Source: Methanofollis fontis
Lineage (GTDB): Archaea > Halobacteriota > Methanomicrobia > Methanomicrobiales > Methanofollaceae
Length of the DNA: 64,000 bases
Reading direction: 5' to 3'
NCBI RefSeq assembly: GCF_004297185.1
Contig: NZ_PGCL01000001.1
Span: 699,691 to 763,690, forward strand
Shown piece by piece: positions 57,162-64,000 of the stretch. Position numbers and translations under genes: made by a program. The first letter of the stretch is position 1; every line of letters starts with the position of its first letter. A model generated the notes under the pieces. It worked only from the letters and a program-made list of their open reading frames with translations. It was not told the origin of the DNA and did no database searches.

Positions 57162-59128
57162 AGGTCTTCGGGATCGACATCATCAGGGGGTCGGTGCGGT
57201 CGCGGACACAGCGCCCCGTCTATGCCCTTGTCGTGATCGAGGACGGCGAGGTGGTCGAGAGCACACAGGTGACGGCGTTCCGCCTCTCCCGCCTGGTCCG
57301 TACAGGGGAGCCCGATATCCTTGCCACTGATTCTGTGCAGGAGATCGCCCCCGACCAGCACGCCCTCGTCGCCTTCATGCAGACGCTCCCGCCCAGGACG
57401 GTGCTGGTGCAGGTGACGGGAGGCGAGCGCAAGGAGACCCTCCAGAAAGTGGCCGGGCGCTACAACATCCAGGTTGAACGCACCGATCCCTTTGCCGAGG
57501 CGGGTGCGGCGGCCAGGATCGCCTATCTCGGCGGCGGAGCGGCGGTGGTGGCCTTTGAGGACCAGACGGTGATCACGGTCTCCCGCCACCGCTCGCCGGG
57601 CAGGGGGGGATGGAGCCAGAACCGCTATGTGCGCAAGATGCATGGGGCGGTGCGCGATCGGGCGCGTGAGGTGGAGGCCCATCTGGTCGCCGCCGGTCTG
57701 CGCTATGACAAAACCGAACGCCTCGCCTTCGGTGGTTTTTCACGCGTGGACTTCACGGTCTATGCCCGTCGGGAGGCGCTGCCGGTGCGGACGTATTCGG
57801 GCGCTGATGTGCAGGTGCGGATCGAGGGGTGCCGCCTGGACCGCATCCGCTATGAACCGCTGACCGGGAAGCGGCGCTACCTGATCGTGGGGATCGACCC
57901 CGGGACGACGACCGGCATCGGTGCGGTGAACCTGGACGGCGAGGTGGTGGCGATCCATTCGTCCCGCGGCTACGGGACGGCGGAGATCATCGAGTATATC
58001 ACCGGGATCGGAAAACCCCTGATAATTGCAAGCGATGTCCAGCCGATGCCCGATGCGGTGGAAAAGGTGCGTCGTGCATTTAATGCCATCCCGTATGCCC
58101 CCCCTTCCGACCGTCCGGTCAGCGAGAAGACCGAACTGACGGCCGGGACGGGGTATGCCAACCCCCATGAACGCGATGCCCTCTCCGCCGCCCTGGACGC
58201 ATACCGTTCCCTGAAAAACAAGTTCCAACATATCGCCCGGAGGGTGCCGCCCGGAATCGACCTCGATGAGGTGCGGGCCGGGGTGCTGCGGGGCAGATCC
58301 ATCGAGGCGGTTCTCGCCGACCTCTCCGGAAAAGAGGCGCCTCCCCCCCGGGAAGCGGAGGCGGCAGAGATAAAGGGGGAGGCTCCCCCGACGGACGAAC
58401 GGGACGAGCGGATACTCCAGCTGGAGCGTCAGGTGCGCCGCCTCCGCGAGTTTGTGCAGGAACTCGAGGAAGGGATCGTGGAGAAGGACCGGGAGATCGC
58501 TCGGCAGAAGCAACAGATCCGGCGGGAACGCTCCGATCGTTCGAAGAACCTCCAGCGTGATACGGAGATCACGAAACGCGAGGAGATCATTAAAAATCTG
58601 AAAAAACGGCTTCGAAAAGAGGAAAAACGCAACAAAAGTCTGCTGAAACGGATCGAGCGGATGAAACGCCTTGAAGAACTGCAGGTGGGGGAGGGGCAGG
58701 TGCCGGTGAAGGTGATCCCCTCCCTCACCCATGACGCCGTGCGCGGACTCGTGGCAGACCTGGGGATCGATGCCGGGGATGTGATCTCGGTCGGGACGAC
58801 GGGCGGGTGGGGGCGGAGCGTGGTGCGGGAGATCGCCGATGCACGGGTGGCGGCGGTGATCGTGCCGGGTGATGACCTGGATGCCCTCGATCCGCACCTG
58901 ATCGCTGCGACGCTCGCCGCCTCCCTCCCCCTGGTGGCGGGGGGTGCGGTGGGTCTCCGCCTCGCCGGGAAGATCGGGACCGCCGATGAGGAACGGTTTG
59001 CCGCCGCCATCTCTGCATGGGAGGAGCGGGTGGAAAGGAATGAACGGGACAAGAAGGCGGCGATGCTGAACCAGGTCTTCAAGGAGTACAGGAGCGAGCG
59101 GGAGAAGGAGGTGCGGCGGCATGGATGA
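57158..59128 (+). CDS. DUF460 protein: RNase H-like (RuvC-type) domain plus coiled coil
   Basis: 656 residues from GTG 57158. This archaeal DUF460 family is conserved but its function is not known. Order: an N-terminal domain of about 230 residues, itself with a degenerate RNase H-like start (MKVFGIDIIRGS). Next is an RNase H-fold domain opening with IVGIDPGTTTGIGAVNLDGE (D247), with later acidic positions in LIIASDVQPMP and HERDALSAALDAYR. A Lys/Arg/Glu-rich coiled coil covers about 415-515 (LERQVRRLREFVQELEEGIV). A C-terminal alpha/beta domain follows (VISVGTTGGWGRSVVREIAD). A nuclease or nucleic-acid remodelling role linked to ribosome or tRNA maturation is inferred from the RIO2 neighbour. 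Confidence 0.88.
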   Translation: MKVFGIDIIRGSVRSRTQRPVYALVVIEDGEVVESTQVTAFRLSRLVRTGEPDILATDSVQEIAPDQHALVAFMQTLPPRTVLVQVTGGERKETLQKVAGRYNIQVERTDPFAEAGAAARIAYLGGGAAVVAFEDQTVITVSRHRSPGRGGWSQNRYVRKMHGAVRDRAREVEAHLVAAGLRYDKTERLAFGGFSRVDFTVYARREALPVRTYSGADVQVRIEGCRLDRIRYEPLTGKRRYLIVGIDPGTTTGIGAVNLDGEVVAIHSSRGYGTAEIIEYITGIGKPLIIASDVQPMPDAVEKVRRAFNAIPYAPPSDRPVSEKTELTAGTGYANPHERDALSAALDAYRSLKNKFQHIARRVPPGIDLDEVRAGVLRGRSIEAVLADLSGKEAPPPREAEAAEIKGEAPPTDERDERILQLERQVRRLREFVQELEEGIVEKDREIARQKQQIRRERSDRSKNLQRDTEITKREEIIKNLKKRLRKEEKRNKSLLKRIERMKRLEELQVGEGQVPVKVIPSLTHDAVRGLVADLGIDAGDVISVGTTGGWGRSVVREIADARVAAVIVPGDDLDALDPHLIAATLAASLPLVAGGAVGLRLAGKIGTADEERFAAAISAWEERVERNERDKKAAMLNQVFKEYRSEREKEVRRHG

Positions 59129-60008
59129 ACGCGGCCTGATCCGATCTCTTGTCCCCCTTCTGGGATCGGCGGCGACGGCCGACGACTGTGCGGCGGTCAG
59201 GCACGGGGGGGAATGGCTCCTCCTCTCCACCGATATGCTCCACGAGACGACCGACTTCCCGATCGGGATGACGGACGTAGAGATCGGGTGGATGGCGGCG
59301 GCGGTGACCCTCTCCGACATTGCGGCGATGGGGGCGCGGCCCCTCACCCTGCTGCTGGCGACCGGTCTTGACCGTCCCGAACGCCTCGCCGGGATCACGG
59401 AGGGGGCGCTCGCCTGCTGCCGCGCCCATGGCGCCGATCTCGCCGGCGGCGACACCGACGCCCATACCGAACTGACGATCGTCTCCACCGGTCTCGGGAC
59501 CGCTGCCTCTCCGGTCCGGCGGAGCGGGGCCCGTCCCGGGGACCTCATCTGCGTCACCGGGTATCTGGGCGGGGCGCAGGCGGCGCTCTCGGGCCATGAT
59601 CAATACTGGCGACGCCTGATCGAACCGGTGCCGCGGGTGGCGGAGGGTCTCGCCCTCAATGCCGCCGGGGTGACGGCGATGATGGACATCTCGGACGGTC
59701 TTGCCCTCTCCCTCCACGACATGCTGGCGGTGAACGAATGCGGGTTTGCTGTGGATTCGGCCCGTCTCCCGCGGCCGGGCGGCGTCCCTGAGGACGAGGG
59801 GCGGGAGTTCGCCCTCTATGGCGGCGGGGACTTCGAACTCCTGTTCACGATCCCTGCTGAACATTTCCCGGTGGTCGGGGTGGATGCGACGGTGATCGGG
59901 GCGGTGGTGGCGGAACGGAGCGTCACGGTGGACGGGGCGCCCCTGCCCGGGCGGGGGTATATGCACTGCTGGGGGAGTTCGCCTGACCAGAATCCGGATT
60001 TTAGGTGA
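59121..60008 (+). CDS. thiL: Thiamine-monophosphate kinase
   Basis: 295 residues. ThiL phosphorylates thiamine monophosphate to the diphosphate, the last step of cofactor synthesis. Family blocks: TADDCAAVRHGGEWLLLSTDMLHETTDFP (metal-binding Asp residues), WMAAAVTLSDIAAMGARPL, LAGGDTDAH, DLICVTGYLGGAQAAL and MMDISDGLALSLHDM. The ATG lies 8 nt inside DUF460, so the RIO2-DUF460-ThiL genes form one operon. No other thiamine gene is nearby. Confidence 0.95.
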   Translation: MDERGLIRSLVPLLGSAATADDCAAVRHGGEWLLLSTDMLHETTDFPIGMTDVEIGWMAAAVTLSDIAAMGARPLTLLLATGLDRPERLAGITEGALACCRAHGADLAGGDTDAHTELTIVSTGLGTAASPVRRSGARPGDLICVTGYLGGAQAALSGHDQYWRRLIEPVPRVAEGLALNAAGVTAMMDISDGLALSLHDMLAVNECGFAVDSARLPRPGGVPEDEGREFALYGGGDFELLFTIPAEHFPVVGVDATVIGAVVAERSVTVDGAPLPGRGYMHCWGSSPDQNPDFR

Positions 60009-60038
60009 TATTTCCTGAATCTCGCGGTGGCGGAATCT

Positions 60039-60052
60039 CAAATATTAAAAAG
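60039..60052 (+). promoter_or_regulatory. Probable TATA box of the second giant surface protein
   Basis: AAATATTAAAAAGG lies about 70 nt before the start at 60116, in the only AT-rich stretch of the spacer after thiL. Confidence 0.4.
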
Positions 60053-60115
60053 GTTTATTCTCCGGGGTATCGATTCAAGATAGACCATATGGGGGGTGGT
60101 GCGAGGTGAGATCTG

Positions 60116-63100
60116 ATGAGACATGGCAGCGAGGTGCTGATCGGCACCCTCATTCTTCTGGCGCTCTGCCTTGCCCCGGCGGCATCGGGCAGTGCGGCTG
60201 ACGGCTTCAACGGCACTTTCATTCACGTGCCCGCCGACTACCCGTCGATACAGGCGGCGATCGACGCCGCCTCCGACGGCGACAGGATCGTCGTGGAGAA
60301 TGGAACCTATAACGAACACCTGGACGTCACGGCGTCGGTGATGATCGCCGGCGTCGGCATGCCGGTCGTGAACGCCAGCGGCACCGGGACGGCGATCACG
60401 GTCTCCGCAGACGGGGTATGCCTCTCCGGCATCGCCGCCACGGCTTCGGGTTCGGTCTGGAACAGCACCGTCTGGGATGCTGGCATCCGGGTCCTGGGGG
60501 ACGACGCCCTCATCGAAAACTGCTCCTCGATCCGGAACGCCGGGTTCGGCATCTATGTCTCTGATGTTGCGGGTGTGTCGGTGGTCAATGCCACCTCCCT
60601 GATGAACGGCAGGACAGGATATTATGCCATCGATGCACTCTCCCCGTCGCTCACCGGCAGCCTGATCGCCGGAGGGGAGGCCTCGGGCGTGTACATTTCG
60701 TCCTGCTCCGGCGCCTTCGTTCAGGACAACGAGATCTCCGATAACGATGGCTACGGTGTGGCCGTACGCTACTCTACCGGTGCCACCGTTGCCGCCAACA
60801 CGGTCCATGCCAACAGGAATACAGGTATCGAGACGGATAAGATCAACGATGCCGTGCTGGAGGGCAACGCCGTCTCCGACAACGGGAGGTTCGGGATCGC
60901 TCTCTGGGATGCCGCCGGTCTTTTGATGCAGGGCAATGTGATGAACGGGAATGCCTGGAATTTCGATTATGCTGGTGATGACCCGGCGCCGAAGAACAGC
61001 ATCGACACCTCCAACACCGTCGACGGTCTCCCGGTTGTCTACCTCGAGGGGGAGTCTGGGATGACGATCGACTCCTCCGTCAATGCCGGTCTGGTCTGCT
61101 GCGTCGGCTGCGACAATATGAGCGTTGAGGGCCTGACGTTCCAGGGCGACGGGTATGGTGTCGGTCTCTTCTCGACACGGGACAGTGGCATCGAGGGGTG
61201 CACCATCACCGATACCTATGAAGGCATCTGTCTCTCCAATGTCAGCGGGACCCATATCGAGGGCTGCTCGATCACCTCCTCGGGGATGAACCAGTGGCTG
61301 CTCGATATCGACGGGGCGTCAAACTGCAGCCTCGTCGGCAACACGCTGGAAGGCTTCGGCAATTCCAGCATGGGGCTGTTCGGTGCATCGGGAATCGCGT
61401 TCACCGAAAACACCTTCCGGTTCACCGGTTCTGGTGATGATCCGGTGTATATGTACGTCATCGGTCTTACCAACAGCAGCATAACAGAAAATCTACTGGA
61501 TTTCTCCGGGGTGGACCCCTATCTGGGCACCTTCCAGAACAACGAGATCTACCTGAATGACATCACCTTCCCGGCACCGGCGGCACTTCCGGCATCTGAA
61601 TGTTCTATCGAGGAAATACCTGCCGCTCACGCCCGCGCCCTGTCCATGCCTGACGTCTCCAGACCGGATGCGGCGGCGACTGACGTCTATAGCACGTCGG
61701 TAGAGGAGGTCTCGACCGGGAACATCTGGCACTCTCCCGACCCGGTCTACTACCGGTATGACGGCGTCCTCTTCCGGAACCTCACCGGTAACCACTGGAA
61801 CCTCTACGACGGCACCGACGCCAACGACGACGGCATCGGGGACTCGCCTTATATCATCGGCATCGAGGAACAGGACGACTACCCCCTGATGACGTCGTTT
61901 GCCGCCTACACCGCCCCCCTGACGATCTACGTCCCGCAGGACGTCCCGACCATCGGGGAGGCGCTCACAATCGCACAGGACGGTGATTCCATCGTGGTTG
62001 CGGCCGGCACCTACAACGAATCGGTCGTGATCAACCGGAGCGTCACGCTCAGCGGTGAGGGAATGGCGGTGATCGCCTCGGACGTGGGCGTCTCTCTCTA
62101 TGCAGACGGCGCCGTCTTCGAGGGTTTCACTGTCACCGGTAATGCCACAGAAACCGTTGGCATTGATATCGCCGCCGCCGATGTCGTTGTGCGGGACACC
62201 GTCGTGACCGGCACCTGGCTCGGCATTGGGGTTGCTGAATCCGGCAACCTCACCCTCTCGAATAACACGATGGCGAACAACACCTTCAATTTCGCCTACG
62301 TCGACACCGATCCCTCCCCCGGCAACAGCATCGATACCTCCAACACCGTCGACGGGCGCCCGGTCGTCTACCTTGAGGGCGCCTCCGATGTCGAGATCGG
62401 TCCCGACGCCGGCGCCGTCGTCTGTGTGGGCTGCACCGATGTGCTGGTGGACGGACTGGCGCTGTCGGATTCCTATGTCGGGTGTGCGTTCTTCTCCTGC
62501 ACCGATGTGGCCGTGATCAACATCACGGCTGAGGCCTGCTGCTATGGGGTGGTCGCTCTTGATTCAGAGGGCGTTCTTCTGGATGCTCTCTCCATCGACG
62601 CTCTGGATGCAGGATTGATGCTTTCAGGTTGTGATGGGTGTACCGTCGCGGACAGCGTAGTCAGTGCCGGCATAGGGGTTGAAATGGCAGAAAGCACCAG
62701 CCTGGCTGTATTTGGTTCCACAGTGGCAGGCTATTATGGTGTTTTCGGCTTTGGTGTTGAGAACTGCAGTCTGACCGGGAACACGGTCTCAGGAGAGATT
62801 TTCGGAGGGGCATGTATTGGCATGGATAACTCCTCGGTGACTAAAAACACCTTCTCCGGGTATCTCCCCCTGTTGGCTTCAGGAACGGACACCGCTGTCT
62901 ACCTGAACAGCATGCTCTTCCCCGAACCGATGGAACCCGAAATGATGGAGTCTGTCTGTCAGCAGACCGGGGTGCCGGCCTGGAGCGGAAGTACGCGGCT
63001 GGATGGGTATTTCCAGGAGCAATCTCCCTTCTTCACCGGACAGGCGGCGTTCCCCCGCCAGGAAGCGGTCGAGGATTCAGGCCTCCTCTGGAACTCTCCT

Positions 63101-64000
63101 GAGGAGCGGACCTACCGCTACAACGGCAGCGTCCACACCAATTTCACCGGCAACTACTGGAGCACCTACAATGGCACCGACTCAAACGGCGACGGCATCG
63201 GGGATGAGGGCTTTGAGATCGTGGAGAACCTCACCGACTCCTACCCGCTGATGGAGCGTTTTGAGGGATATGCGGCCCCTCTGGCCCTGTTTGAGGCGGT
63301 GCCGACCACCGGCGCCGCCCCGCTGACCGTGCGGTTCACCGACACCTCGGCAAACGAGCCCGACACCTGGTCCTGGGCGTTCGGAGACGGCGCCGTCTCC
63401 GCAGAAGAGGACCCGGTGCACACCTATACACAGACCGGCACCTATACCGTTCTCCTGAACGTCTCCAATGCCTACGGCGCCGACACCATCACCGGCACCG
63501 TCACGGTGACGGCGGCATCAGGCGGGGGCGGGAGTTCCTCGTCCTCCTCGGCGGGGTCGGCGAGCAGTCTCTCTGCCGGCACGCCTGCGGTGATCCCCTT
63601 CAGGTCAGGGACCACCCCGGTTTCTGCGGTGGAGATCACCCCCGCCGGGAGCATCCCGTCGGTGCTGGTGACGGCCGATTCGGTCTCCCTCCCCTCAGAT
63701 GTCCCGGTTCCCTCGGGTGAGGTCTATGACTGCCTCCAGATCCAGGTCTATCATGCCACCGACGACGAGATCGCCTCCGGCGTGATCGATTTCTCGGTCT
63801 CAAAGGCATGGCTGGATGAGCGCAACCTCTCCCCTGAGGACATCGCGGTCTGGCGCTATCATGACGGCGTATGGGAGCGCCTCAAAGTGGAAGTGACCGG
63901 CGAGAGCGGTGACGCCTTTACCTTCCGGGCCGAAACACCGGGCTTCTCGTATTTCGCCATCACCGCCCTGCCGGAGAAGGCCCCGGTCGTAGCAGAGAAT
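60116..64000 (+). CDS. Giant beta-helix/PKD/PGF-pre-PGF surface protein (copy 2), 3' end outside window
   Basis: 1295 codons from ATG 60116 (GAGGTGA upstream), open to the last base of the window, so the sorting tail is not seen. Signal peptide at 1-26. Two beta-helix sectors start with IHVPADYPSIQAAIDAASDGD and, about residue 605, IYVPQDVPTIGEALTIAQDGD. The first sector is only distantly similar to the protein at 38256. The second shares long nearly identical stretches with it. From 63131 to the end (linker, PKD and most of PGF-pre-PGF) the two genes are identical. One 69-nt length difference (23 codons, about one beta-helix coil) separates the copies inside the second sector. It is an extracellular envelope or adhesin protein. 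Confidence 0.88.
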   Translation, partial: MRHGSEVLIGTLILLALCLAPAASGSAADGFNGTFIHVPADYPSIQAAIDAASDGDRIVVENGTYNEHLDVTASVMIAGVGMPVVNASGTGTAITVSADGVCLSGIAATASGSVWNSTVWDAGIRVLGDDALIENCSSIRNAGFGIYVSDVAGVSVVNATSLMNGRTGYYAIDALSPSLTGSLIAGGEASGVYISSCSGAFVQDNEISDNDGYGVAVRYSTGATVAANTVHANRNTGIETDKINDAVLEGNAVSDNGRFGIALWDAAGLLMQGNVMNGNAWNFDYAGDDPAPKNSIDTSNTVDGLPVVYLEGESGMTIDSSVNAGLVCCVGCDNMSVEGLTFQGDGYGVGLFSTRDSGIEGCTITDTYEGICLSNVSGTHIEGCSITSSGMNQWLLDIDGASNCSLVGNTLEGFGNSSMGLFGASGIAFTENTFRFTGSGDDPVYMYVIGLTNSSITENLLDFSGVDPYLGTFQNNEIYLNDITFPAPAALPASECSIEEIPAAHARALSMPDVSRPDAAATDVYSTSVEEVSTGNIWHSPDPVYYRYDGVLFRNLTGNHWNLYDGTDANDDGIGDSPYIIGIEEQDDYPLMTSFAAYTAPLTIYVPQDVPTIGEALTIAQDGDSIVVAAGTYNESVVINRSVTLSGEGMAVIASDVGVSLYADGAVFEGFTVTGNATETVGIDIAAADVVVRDTVVTGTWLGIGVAESGNLTLSNNTMANNTFNFAYVDTDPSPGNSIDTSNTVDGRPVVYLEGASDVEIGPDAGAVVCVGCTDVLVDGLALSDSYVGCAFFSCTDVAVINITAEACCYGVVALDSEGVLLDALSIDALDAGLMLSGCDGCTVADSVVSAGIGVEMAESTSLAVFGSTVAGYYGVFGFGVENCSLTGNTVSGEIFGGACIGMDNSSVTKNTFSGYLPLLASGTDTAVYLNSMLFPEPMEPEMMESVCQQTGVPAWSGSTRLDGYFQEQSPFFTGQAAFPRQEAVEDSGLLWNSPEERTYRYNGSVHTNFTGNYWSTYNGTDSNGDGIGDEGFEIVENLTDSYPLMERFEGYAAPLALFEAVPTTGAAPLTVRFTDTSANEPDTWSWAFGDGAVSAEEDPVHTYTQTGTYTVLLNVSNAYGADTITGTVTVTAASGGGGSSSSSSAGSASSLSAGTPAVIPFRSGTTPVSAVEITPAGSIPSVLVTADSVSLPSDVPVPSGEVYDCLQIQVYHATDDEIASGVIDFSVSKAWLDERNLSPEDIAVWRYHDGVWERLKVEVTGESGDAFTFRAETPGFSYFAITALPEKAPVVAEN
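63131..64000 (+). repeat. 870-nt direct repeat, copy 2
   Basis: By visual comparison identical to 41493-42362. It runs to the window edge and so may be longer. Confidence 0.85.

Noticed and set aside
57740..59557. 605-codon minus-strand frame opposite DUF460 and thiL
   Set aside because: Both plus-strand genes are recognisable families; the opposite frame is Arg/Pro/His-rich noise.
60038..61255. 405-codon minus-strand frame opposite the second giant surface protein
   Set aside because: The plus strand holds a continuous beta-helix protein with signal peptide; the antisense product is a shadow of its regular codons.
38256..64000. Insertion sequence or transposon borne by the 870-nt repeat
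   Set aside because: The repeat is coding and in frame in both genes, lacks terminal inverted repeats and holds no transposase.
1..64000. tRNA or rRNA genes
   Set aside because: None of the gene-free stretches shows a cloverleaf, a GGTTCAAATC-like T-arm or conserved rRNA sequence by eye; a tRNA scan would settle it.

Overview
The window is archaeal and most likely from a methanogen of the order Methanomicrobiales. The evidence is a complete A1AO ATP synthase operon, an NrpR-domain protein, a TrmB-family regulator, a RIO2-DUF460-ThiL operon, a cupin-type glucose-6-phosphate isomerase, archaeal TATA-type promoters (several apparently leaderless) and large secreted proteins carrying beta-helix, PKD and PGF-pre-PGF domains. 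No methanogenesis gene lies in the window, so the order-level call is inference. I saw no rRNA, tRNA, CRISPR array or transposase.

Layout. (1) 1-5.3 kb: two tandem KaiC/FlaH-like RecA-fold genes (one cut by the window edge, the other with a degenerate P-loop) diverge from a FlaI/GspE-like ATPase and a FlaJ/GspF-like membrane platform; a 53-residue zinc ribbon and an unknown protein follow. (2) 5.3-13.6 kb: the ATP synthase operon in the order H-I-K-E-C-F-A-B-D. (3) 13.6-15.3 kb: a TPR-protein gene flanked by two copies of a 23-nt sequence that carries the end of ahaD, then an AT-rich spacer. (4) 15.3-27.7 kb: a gene cluster, lower in GC than its surroundings, that I consider the most interesting part. 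It holds a membrane-anchored surface protein, a 1085-residue tubulin/FtsZ-like protein with a coiled-coil middle, a polytopic membrane protein with a GTPase-like domain, a single-pass protein with a large cytoplasmic part, a PEGA-repeat surface protein, and a second tubulin/FtsZ-like protein of 1096 residues. The design suggests a membrane-linked cytoskeletal or membrane-remodelling machine whose intracellular NTPases are coupled to extracellular domains. (5) 27.9-30.1 kb: a polytopic membrane protein and a geranylgeranyl-reductase-family gene broken by a frameshift in a run of eight T. (6) 30.4-35.7 kb: four secreted or surface proteins on the minus strand, including a putative HExxH metallopeptidase. 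(7) 36-38 kb: pgk and one or two very small genes.

(8) 38.3-42.5 kb and 60.1-64 kb (open at the window end): two paralogous giant beta-helix/PKD/PGF-pre-PGF surface proteins. Over the last 870 nt of the window they appear identical base for base, while elsewhere they are mosaic or diverged, which points to gene conversion or recent recombination. Between them lie (9) a MacB/Lol-type ABC exporter operon with three permeases and one ATPase (42.5-46.7 kb), (10) a pyridine-nucleotide disulfide oxidoreductase with an unknown partner, a stand-alone NrpR effector domain, a TrmB regulator diverging from an S-layer-like protein and glucose-6-phosphate isomerase (46.9-52.9 kb), and (11) housekeeping genes: NAD synthetase, a K+ channel with two RCK domains, a tRNA-thiolation-type PP-loop enzyme, RIO2 kinase, DUF460 and ThiL (52.9-60.0 kb).

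Gene starts were moved from the longest frame wherever a ribosome binding site, a 4-nt stop/start overlap or paralog alignment supported it. Family assignments come from motif recognition by eye; no database search was run.
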